Shown in pieces: positions 5,600 to 9,941 of a DNA stretch of 9,941 nt. Every line of letters begins with the position of its first letter. Position 1 is the first letter of the stretch. The translations under genes and the position numbers were made by a program. This stretch comes from an uncultured Lachnospiraceae bacterium. Its GTDB lineage: Bacteria; Bacillota; Clostridia; Lachnospirales; Lachnospiraceae. Under the pieces are notes generated by a model. It saw only the letters and a list, made by a program, of their open reading frames with translations, was not told the DNA's origin and did no database searches. The stretch is taken from NCBI GenBank assembly GCA_900553355.1, contig USDK01000078.1:1-9941 (forward strand), written 5' to 3'.

Positions 5600-5971
5600 T
5601 TATTTTTCGGCAGGCACGATTTCCAGCCAGTACCCATCGGGGTCTGAGATGAAGTAGATTCCCATTGCAGGATTTTCAAAGCAGACACAGTCCATTTCTT
5701 TATGCTTTGCAAATGCTGCATCAAAATCGTCTACCTCAAATGCGAGGTGGATTTCGTTGTCGCCAAGATTGTATGGACGATCCATGTCCCGGAGCCAGGT
5801 GAGCTCAAGCTGATGAGGCGTCGTGCCGTCTCCTAAATATACCAGTTTAAAGCTGCCGTCTTCGGCGTCCTTGGTACGCGTTACGGTAAGGCCCAGGGCC
5901 TCTTCGTAGAACTTCAGGGACTTTTCCAGGTCATAGACGTTCAGATTGTTGTGTGCAAATGTAAATTTCAT
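5600..5971 (-). CDS. gloA: VOC-family protein, glyoxalase I-like (lactoylglutathione lyase)
   Basis: A 123-residue single-repeat vicinal oxygen chelate protein. The four metal-ligand positions of glyoxalase I are present: His7 (FAHNNLNV), Glu56 (HQLELT), His75 (EIHLAF) and Glu117 (YWLEIVP). The family signatures SLKFYEEALGL and ISDPDGYWLEI are clear. Glyoxalase I converts the hemithioacetal of methylglyoxal and a thiol into a hydroxyacyl thioester; Clostridia usually lack glutathione, so the thiol or the substrate may differ. The start is ATG with AAGGAGATC upstream. It converges on the RHH gene with only 4 bp between stops and no hairpin visible there. The family is sure; the exact reaction is less so. 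Confidence 0.9.
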   Translation of the reverse strand: MKFTFAHNNLNVYDLEKSLKFYEEALGLTVTRTKDAEDGSFKLVYLGDGTTPHQLELTWLRDMDRPYNLGDNEIHLAFEVDDFDAAFAKHKEMDCVCFENPAMGIYFISDPDGYWLEIVPAEK

Positions 5972-6007
5972 AAAAAGATCTCCTTGTTGTGTATTTTTGT
6001 AATCCCT

Positions 6008-6036
6008 ATCCTAACAAAATGGATGGGGATTTTCAA
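6008..6036 (-). promoter_or_regulatory. Promoter of the VOC/glyoxalase gene
   Basis: On the minus strand, TTGAAA (6036-6031), a 17-bp spacer, and TAGGAT (6013-6008), 37 bp before the start codon. It is a reasonable housekeeping-sigma match. Confidence 0.5.
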
Positions 6037-6052
6037 TAGGAGAGATATAAAG

Positions 6053-6081
6053 GCATGACTCTTTGTCCCGCTGCATAGATT
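6053..6081 (+). promoter_or_regulatory. Possible sigma-E type promoter of spoIIID
   Basis: GCATGAC (6053-6059), a 14-bp spacer, and CATAGATT (6074-6081). The -10 agrees at 7 of 8 positions with the sporulation sigma-E consensus CATACAHT known from Bacillus; the -35 agrees at about 4 of 7. In Bacillus subtilis, spoIIID is transcribed by sigma-E, so the match is in a sensible place. Confidence 0.4.
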
Positions 6082-6111
6082 GTAAAAACGAGATATGCAG
6101 GGGGATTTTTC

Positions 6112-6366
6112 TTGAAAGATTATATTGAGGAGCGGGCGGTAGAGATCGCATACTATATCATCGAGCATAAGGCGACGGTGCGGCAGACGGCGAAACAGTT
6201 CGGGGTTAGTAAGTCGACTATACATAAGGATGTCACTGAACGTTTATGGCAGATAAACCCCGCTTTGGCTACAGAAGCACGGAAAGTCCTGGATGTGAAT
6301 AAATCCGAACGCCACATCCGGGGAGGGCTGGCTACAAGGGAGAAATATCTGCATCAACACGCATAG
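6112..6366 (+). CDS. spoIIID: Sporulation transcription factor SpoIIID
   Basis: An 84-residue DNA-binding protein matching SpoIIID over its whole length: KDYIEERAVEIAYYIIEHKATVRQTAKQFGVSKSTIHKD, then ERLWQINPALATEARKVLDVNKSERHIRGG and ATREKY. A helix-turn-helix spans about 23-42, and the basic C-terminal part gives extra DNA contacts. In endospore formers it acts in the mother cell, activating and repressing genes of the sigma-E regulon and helping switch to sigma-K. The start is TTG, 7 nt after a GGGGG Shine-Dalgarno; no in-frame ATG would keep the conserved N-terminus. It stands alone here, facing a diguanylate cyclase gene that ends 9 bp away. This gene is the best evidence that the organism forms spores. 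Confidence 0.96.
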   Translation: MKDYIEERAVEIAYYIIEHKATVRQTAKQFGVSKSTIHKDVTERLWQINPALATEARKVLDVNKSERHIRGGLATREKYLHQHA

Positions 6367-6384
6367 CCAAGAAGGCTATGCGTG
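6358..6384. terminator. Perfect 11-bp hairpin shared by two convergent stop codons
   Basis: CACGCATAGCC (6358-6368), a 5-nt loop, and GGCTATGCGTG (6374-6384). The spoIIID TAG (6364-6366) is in one arm and the diguanylate cyclase TAG (minus, 6378-6376) in the other. Neither side has a T-run, so it is not a standard intrinsic terminator; it may define mRNA 3' ends for both genes. Confidence 0.55.
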
Positions 6385-7479
6385 CAGGAGATGATGCCGT
6401 TTTTTCCCTTCGCGCTTGGCCAGGTAGAGCGCCTGATCAGCGGTGCGGAACAGGTTTTCATAGGTCGTCTCATTGTTCTGGGAAATAGCGACACCGATGC
6501 TGCAGGTGACTTCGGTCTCAAGATCTTCCAGACCGATATTAGAAATCTTCTGGTGCAGGAGGTCGCATTTTTTATCAAGGGAATCTGGTGGAATCGTTCC
6601 CTTAAGGAGAACGACAAATTCATCTCCGCCAAAGCGTCCGACGATGTCAGTCGTACGGAAAAGCTTAGGGAGCAGATTGCCGATAGTGGTCAGCAGCTGG
6701 TCTCCGGCATAGTGCCCCAGACTGTCGTTGATAGTTTTAAAATTATCAATGTCAAAGATCAGAAGCGCGCAGGACTGAGAGGAAAAAGCAGGATTCTCCA
6801 GGTAAGCGCGGCTGGTCTCTTCAAAAGCCTTTTTGTTTAAGATATTGGAAAGGGAGTCGCGCTGACTCAACTGCTGATATTTTAAACGGAGGTCAAAGTC
6901 CTTCGCCCGTAAGTGGAGAATCGTATGTGCGACCACAAAGGAAAAAGCAATCCCTACGATGGAAGCGAAAATGTCGTACTGTGCAATAAACGGTGTTTTA
7001 TAGAGGACTGTCAAGGTGATAAATAAGCCCTCAAAAAGAAAGATCATCAGGTAACTTAGACGAAGCTGCAGGATGAACATGGCAGGAAGGGCGACGCAGA
7101 GCGGTGGGAAAAATGAACCGGGCGCTTCCTTTGCCGTAAAGACGTCGATCAATATGATAAAGACTGCCACGATTAACTCAAAAAGAATACAGAGCAGTGT
7201 GACAATCGTATAATTTAACCGGCCGAATTTTTGGTATAGAAGCGAAACAAAGTAAAGAATCAGGGCAGATGGCAGAAACCAGAAATGCTGCGGTGTCATG
7301 GCCCATTCAGGAATGATCAGAGGTGTCAGGAGAAAAAACAGGACCAGAAAACAGACTGTGGACAGGCTGGCAAGCTGAAGAAGATGCAGGTTTTGTTTTG
7401 TGATCTCCTGGCGCGCTGCGGCGAAGTACTGTTGTTTCCTTTCCATATCAGTTATGATATAAGCTTTTAATGTATTCAT
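6376..7479 (-). CDS. Membrane-bound diguanylate cyclase (GGDEF)
   Basis: A 367-residue protein. About six membrane segments fill residues 35-190, forming an undefined N-terminal sensor region. A short helical linker (RAKDFDLRLKYQQLSQRDSLSNILNKKAF) leads to the GGDEF domain (about 207-367). The catalytic motif GRFGGDEF is intact (GGDEF at 284-288), with the metal-binding Asp243 in FDIDNFKTIND. RTTD at 275-278, five residues before GGDEF, is the inhibitory I-site, so product inhibition by c-di-GMP is expected. The reaction is 2 GTP to c-di-GMP. I chose the ATG at 7479-7477 because GGGAGC lies 8 nt upstream. A longer frame from 7521 has no Shine-Dalgarno, and its ATG overlaps a TATAAT box. It faces spoIIID and is divergent from the HPr-like gene. 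Confidence 0.93.
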   Translation of the reverse strand: MNTLKAYIITDMERKQQYFAAARQEITKQNLHLLQLASLSTVCFLVLFFLLTPLIIPEWAMTPQHFWFLPSALILYFVSLLYQKFGRLNYTIVTLLCILFELIVAVFIILIDVFTAKEAPGSFFPPLCVALPAMFILQLRLSYLMIFLFEGLFITLTVLYKTPFIAQYDIFASIVGIAFSFVVAHTILHLRAKDFDLRLKYQQLSQRDSLSNILNKKAFEETSRAYLENPAFSSQSCALLIFDIDNFKTINDSLGHYAGDQLLTTIGNLLPKLFRTTDIVGRFGGDEFVVLLKGTIPPDSLDKKCDLLHQKISNIGLEDLETEVTCSIGVAISQNNETTYENLFRTADQALYLAKREGKKRHHLLHA

Positions 7480-7519
7480 AGATATACGCTCCCATGTGTT
7501 TTGGTTTCGATATAGACTC

Positions 7520-7525
7520 ATTATA
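7520..7525 (-). promoter_or_regulatory. -10 box of the diguanylate cyclase gene
   Basis: TATAAT on the minus strand, 40 bp before the chosen start codon. The -35 (TAGTAA at 7548-7543, 17 bp spacer) is weak. The element overlaps the alternative upstream ATG, which argues against that start. Confidence 0.4.
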
Positions 7526-7548
7526 TAATATCAAAAAAAATTTTACTA

Positions 7549-7576
7549 TTGCATAATTGGGAAAATATGTTAATAT
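7549..7576 (+). promoter_or_regulatory. Promoter of the HPr-like gene
   Basis: TTGCAT (7549-7554), a 16-bp spacer, and TAATAT (7571-7576) with TG one base upstream (extended -10). It lies back to back with the diguanylate cyclase promoter region. Confidence 0.5.
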
Positions 7577-7602
7577 AGTCCGTGTGAAAAGGAGAGATAA
7601 GT

Positions 7603-7833
7603 ATGAACAAAAGATTAGTAGTCTTTCAAGGGCCGGACGACATTGTGGAGTTCGTAAAAAAGGTCAAGAAATATCCTTTTGACATGGATATGAAGCGTGG
7701 AAGATATATGGTAGATGCAAAATCTTTACTTGGCCTTATGACTCTCGGATTTCAGGAAAAAATAGAATTAAAAGTCCATAGTGATGATTGTGAAGACCTT
7801 TGGAATGACATCAGAGAATTTGTTGCAGCGTAG
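7603..7833 (+). CDS. HPr-like protein lacking the active-site histidine loop
   Basis: A 76-residue protein with the HPr fold pattern: strand RLVVFQ, helix EFVKKVKKYPFDM, then VDAKSLLGLMTLGF, matching the regulatory Ser46 region of HPr (here Ser41 in AKSLLGLMTLG), and a C-terminal helix after VHSDDCEDLWNDIREFV. Ordinary HPr has GLHARP around the phospho-accepting His15. Here the equivalent stretch is GPDDIVEF, with no His or the ARP motif, so phosphate transfer from enzyme I is not possible by the normal route. It could be a regulator or decoy that still presents the Ser46 face to HPr kinase or CcpA, but this is inference. The start is ATG with AAAAGGAGAG upstream. It is a single-gene unit with its own promoter and terminator. 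No other pts gene is nearby. Confidence 0.8.
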   Translation: MNKRLVVFQGPDDIVEFVKKVKKYPFDMDMKRGRYMVDAKSLLGLMTLGFQEKIELKVHSDDCEDLWNDIREFVAA

Positions 7834-7861
7834 GCAAGAAAAGCAAGTTTAGAAAATTTTG

Positions 7862-7892
7862 GCGGGACAGTTGATCCCGCACTTTTTATTTT
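7862..7892 (+). terminator. Intrinsic terminator of the HPr-like gene
   Basis: GCGGGA (7862-7867), a 7-nt loop, and TCCCGC (7875-7880), followed by ACTTTTTATTTT. It isolates the HPr-like gene from guaA. Confidence 0.85.
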
Positions 7893-7902
7893 AGAAATTT
7901 CA

Positions 7903-7931
7903 TTGTCAAAGAAGCCGGCCTGCTTTATAAT
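7903..7931 (+). promoter_or_regulatory. Promoter of guaA
   Basis: TTGTCA (7903-7908), a 17-bp spacer and a perfect TATAAT (7926-7931). The predicted start is near 7938, giving a leader of about 107 nt. Confidence 0.8.
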
Positions 7932-7937
7932 GATAAT

Positions 7938-8037
7938 ATGTAATCGGCCTGTTTAAGCAGATCCTGCTGGCGCAGACCGGTACTGTTATGTTTTGAGAGA
8001 TAAGGGAAAATGCCGGAGATACCGGTGTATAAGGAGG
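7938..8037 (+). promoter_or_regulatory. Structured leader of guaA, possible cis-regulatory RNA
   Basis: A hairpin forms from CGGCCTG (7945-7951) with CAGACCG (7973-7979, one mismatch), with an inner stem AGCAG/CTGCT (7956-7960 with 7964-7968). ACCGGTA (7976-7982), which includes part of that 3' arm, is also a perfect complement of TACCGGT (8020-8026), 4 nt before the Shine-Dalgarno AAGGAGG (8031-8037). The two pairings exclude each other. I do not recognise a purine riboswitch core or any other known class, and no terminator hairpin with a T-run is present, so control, if any, would be translational. Confidence 0.35.
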
Positions 8038-8044
8038 AACAAGG

Positions 8045-9592
8045 GTGAAAAGAGAGTTAGTCATTGTCCTGGATTTTGGCGGACAATATAATCAGCTGGT
8101 GGCCAGACGTGTCCGGGAATGTAACGTATACTGTGAGATTTATTCTTATCGGATCGATATCGAAAAGATTAAATCCATGAACCCCAGGGGGATTATCCTG
8201 ACAGGCGGTCCCAATAGCTGCTATCTGGAGGATTCTCCCACATATTCCAGAGAGTTATTTGAGCTGGGGATCCCGGTACTTGGACTGTGTTACGGCGCGC
8301 AGCTGATGATGCATGTACTGGGCGGCAAGGTAGAGCGTGCCGATGTCAGAGAGTATGGAAAAACAGAGGTTCTGATCGACAAGAAGGATTCTAAGGTATT
8401 CCAGGATGTGTCAGAAAAAACGGTGTGCTGGATGAGCCATTTTGACTATATTTCCAGAATCGCGCCGGGATTTGAAATTACGGCACATACAGCAGACTGT
8501 CCGACAGCGGCGGCAGAAAATGAAGCACAGAAGCTGTATGCGATTCAGTTCCATCCGGAGGTGCTTCATACGCAGGAAGGAACGAAGATGATCAATAATT
8601 TCGTGAAGAATGTCTGCGGATGCGTGGGAGACTGGAGAATGGATTCTTTCGTGGAAAGCTCCATTGAAGCAATCCGGCAGAAAGTAGGAGATGGAAAGGT
8701 GCTTCTGGCATTGTCCGGTGGTGTTGATTCCTCCGTGGCAGCAGGCCTGCTCTCAAGAGCTATCGGCAAACAGCTGACATGTGTATTTGTAGATCATGGC
8801 CTTCTCCGGAAAAACGAAGGAGACGAAGTGGAAGCCGTCTTTGGACCGGAAGGCAATTTTGACTTAAATTTCATTCGCGTAAATGCGCAGGAAAGATATT
8901 ATGGCAAGCTGGCAGGTGTGACAGAGCCGGAAAAGAAGCGTAAGATCATTGGCGAAGAGTTCATCCGTGTGTTTGAGGAAGAGGCAAAGAAGATTGGCGC
9001 CGTAGACTTTCTGGCGCAGGGAACCATTTATCCGGACGTGGTTGAGAGTGGTTTGGGCGGTGAATCTGCGGTGATCAAGTCTCATCATAATGTAGGCGGA
9101 CTTCCGGATTATGTCGACTTTAAGGAAATCATCGAGCCGCTCCGCGATCTGTTCAAGGATGAGGTGCGGAAAGCAGGTCTGGAACTGGGACTCCCGAAAG
9201 AGCTGGTATTCCGTCAGCCATTCCCGGGGCCGGGACTTGGCATCCGTATCATCGGAGAGGTGACAGCAGAAAAGGTAAAAATCGTGCAGGATGCAGATGC
9301 AATCTATCGCGAGGAAATCGCAAATGCCGGATTGGATCAGGAAATCAACCAGTATTTTGCGGCGTTGACGAATATGCGTTCCGTTGGAGTTATGGGAGAC
9401 GAGAGAACCTATGACTATGCAGTGGCGCTGCGGGCGGTGAAGACGATTGATTTCATGACGGCTGAAGCGGCAGAGATTCCGTTTGAGGTGCTGCAGAAGG
9501 TGATGAGCAGAATTATTAATGAGGTCAAAGGGGTTAACAGGGTGTTTTACGATCTGACCAGTAAACCCCCGGGAACCATAGAGTTCGAGTAG
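8045..9592 (+). CDS. guaA: GMP synthase (glutamine-hydrolysing)
   Basis: A full-length 515-residue enzyme that converts XMP, glutamine and ATP into GMP, the last step of de novo guanine nucleotide synthesis in the cytoplasm. The N-terminal class I glutamine amidotransferase has Cys82 in GLCYGAQ and His170/Glu172 in QFHPEV. The ATP-pyrophosphatase domain has the P-loop SGGVDSS at 224-230 and the VDHGLLR motif. The C-terminal dimerisation domain has RQPFPGPGLGIRIIGEVT and ends KPPGTIEFE. The start is GTG, 7 nt after AAGGAGG, and MKRELVIVLDFGGQYNQL is the expected N-terminus. Most guaA products end in IEWE; here the third-last residue group reads IEFE with an ATA isoleucine codon, which may mark a recreated 3' end. 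It is a single gene with its own promoter and leader. Confidence 0.98.
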   Translation: MKRELVIVLDFGGQYNQLVARRVRECNVYCEIYSYRIDIEKIKSMNPRGIILTGGPNSCYLEDSPTYSRELFELGIPVLGLCYGAQLMMHVLGGKVERADVREYGKTEVLIDKKDSKVFQDVSEKTVCWMSHFDYISRIAPGFEITAHTADCPTAAAENEAQKLYAIQFHPEVLHTQEGTKMINNFVKNVCGCVGDWRMDSFVESSIEAIRQKVGDGKVLLALSGGVDSSVAAGLLSRAIGKQLTCVFVDHGLLRKNEGDEVEAVFGPEGNFDLNFIRVNAQERYYGKLAGVTEPEKKRKIIGEEFIRVFEEEAKKIGAVDFLAQGTIYPDVVESGLGGESAVIKSHHNVGGLPDYVDFKEIIEPLRDLFKDEVRKAGLELGLPKELVFRQPFPGPGLGIRIIGEVTAEKVKIVQDADAIYREEIANAGLDQEINQYFAALTNMRSVGVMGDERTYDYAVALRAVKTIDFMTAEAAEIPFEVLQKVMSRIINEVKGVNRVFYDLTSKPPGTIEFE

Positions 9593-9601
9593 CTTGAAAA
9601 A

Positions 9602-9634
9602 TCGCGGAAAAGCCCATAAATAAAGGCTTTGCGG
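9602..9634 (+). repeat. Dyad just after guaA
   Basis: AAAGCC (9609-9614) and GGCTTT (9625-9630) form a 6-bp stem, flanked by CGC (9603-9605) and GCG (9631-9633) that extend it past a bulge. No T-run follows on the plus strand, so it is not a clear guaA terminator. It may instead belong to the end of an integrated element. Confidence 0.35.
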
Positions 9635-9648
9635 GGTGTCGAAAAGAC

Positions 9649-9670
9649 CAAATGGAGTGCAAATGGAGTT
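9649..9670 (+). repeat. Tandem 11-bp repeats downstream of guaA
   Basis: CAAATGGAGTG (9649-9659) is followed directly by CAAATGGAGTT (9660-9670). An inverted copy of ATGGAGTTTAA is at 9883-9873. Short tandem repeats of this kind next to the 3' end of a housekeeping gene resemble arm-type binding sites of tyrosine integrases. No integrase gene is inside the window, so this remains a suggestion. Confidence 0.45.
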
Positions 9671-9706
9671 TAAAAATTATTTTTTTCTCTTGTTTATATT
9701 CCAGAT

Positions 9707-9940
9707 TCACCTGCAAATTTCGTGAAATCGGTTATTCTCATAAAATAAAATTAGAGTAAATATGAAGAACAGTTTGTTTTGATTGAAGTGATTTTCGTCA
9801 AGGCAGACTGTTTTTTTGTTGCCTGCATTTAGAAAACAGATACCACAGAAAGGTTCTTTACTTTCGATGAGCTTAAACTCCATGACACAGTAATCACACT
9901 GATGGAGAATTAAAAAACAAGAAAATTTGATAAATTTCGG
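9707..9940 (-). CDS. Possible partial Cys-rich ORF running off the window
   Basis: The minus-strand frame is open from the window edge to a TGA at 9709-9707, about 77 codons. It encodes CDYC, then 13 residues, then CGIC, then a further Cys (KKTVCL), a spacing like a zinc ribbon, followed by a hydrophobic stretch. The only internal ATG (9883-9881) has no Shine-Dalgarno. The plus-strand terminator at 9768-9817 lies inside it, which argues against coding. No family recognised. Confidence 0.2.
   Translation of the reverse strand, partial: PKFIKFSCFLILHQCDYCVMEFKLIESKEPFCGICFLNAGNKKTVCLDENHFNQNKLFFIFTLILFYENNRFHEICR
9768..9817 (+). terminator. Long-stem intrinsic terminator
   Basis: AACAGTTTG (9768-9776) pairs with CAGACTGTT (9804-9812), and the stem continues inward with TTTTGAT (9777-9783) and GTCAAGG (9797-9803). 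This gives 16 pairs including GU wobbles around a 13-nt loop, followed by TTTTT. It reads in the plus direction and could end the guaA transcript, about 220 nt after the guaA stop, or belong to an inserted element. Confidence 0.65.
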
Positions 9941-9941
9941 A

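Noticed and set aside
7938..8037. Guanine riboswitch upstream of guaA
   Set aside because: The conserved purine riboswitch core and loop-loop motifs were not found; only generic alternative pairings are present.
9534..9716. Minus-strand ORF of 60 codons over the guaA end
   Set aside because: It overlaps the guaA C-terminus, has no Shine-Dalgarno and no recognisable domain.

Overview
The window looks like chromosomal DNA of a spore-forming Clostridia, most likely a Lachnospiraceae species. The grounds are a spoIIID gene, Gram-positive style Shine-Dalgarno sequences, moderate GC, and the gene types present (SPFH protein plus small ribbon-helix-helix protein, HPr-like protein, AP2-domain protein, small serine recombinase). 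This assignment is an inference from gene content only.

Layout. (1) Bases 1-1540 form an accessory-looking block on the minus strand: an AP2-domain protein with a Cys-rich N-terminus, ended by a hairpin terminator, preceded by a small serine recombinase. The recombinase reading frame lacks an ATG/GTG/TTG start. It contains the complete catalytic N-terminus only if translation starts at an ATC (or ATT) codon behind a strong Shine-Dalgarno. Between the two genes lie three 26-bp dyads whose centres are exactly 57 bp apart. Each has two 12-bp half-sites and a 2-bp centre, the architecture of serine-recombinase dimer sites. (2) Bases 1542-4313 are a plus-strand block: OmpR-type response regulator and overlapping histidine kinase, then a four-TM small membrane protein and an SGNH/GDSL hydrolase. 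Direct repeats at the end of the kinase gene resemble a response-regulator operator. (3) Bases 4331-5595 hold an SPFH membrane protein and an Arc-like ribbon-helix-helix protein behind a good promoter whose -10/start region carries a perfect 12-bp inverted repeat. (4) Bases 5600-7521 hold a minus-strand VOC/glyoxalase I protein, then plus-strand spoIIID converging on a minus-strand membrane diguanylate cyclase; a perfect 11-bp hairpin contains both stop codons. (5) Bases 7549-7892 are an HPr-like protein without the phosphorylatable histidine loop, with its own terminator. (6) Bases 7903-9592 are guaA (GMP synthase) with a consensus promoter and a structured leader of about 100 nt. (7) Bases 9593-9941 have no confident gene: tandem 11-bp repeats, a long-stem terminator and the end of a possible Cys-rich ORF. 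The guaA 3' end may be an integration junction.

How the parts work together. The kinase and regulator probably control the adjoining membrane protein and hydrolase. The RHH protein is a natural candidate to control its own SPFH operon. SpoIIID acts in the mother cell during sporulation, the diguanylate cyclase makes c-di-GMP, and guaA supplies GMP. The best candidate for something undescribed is the recombinase / three-site array / AP2 cassette, because the array spans the AP2 promoter region and could be both a recombination target and a control element.
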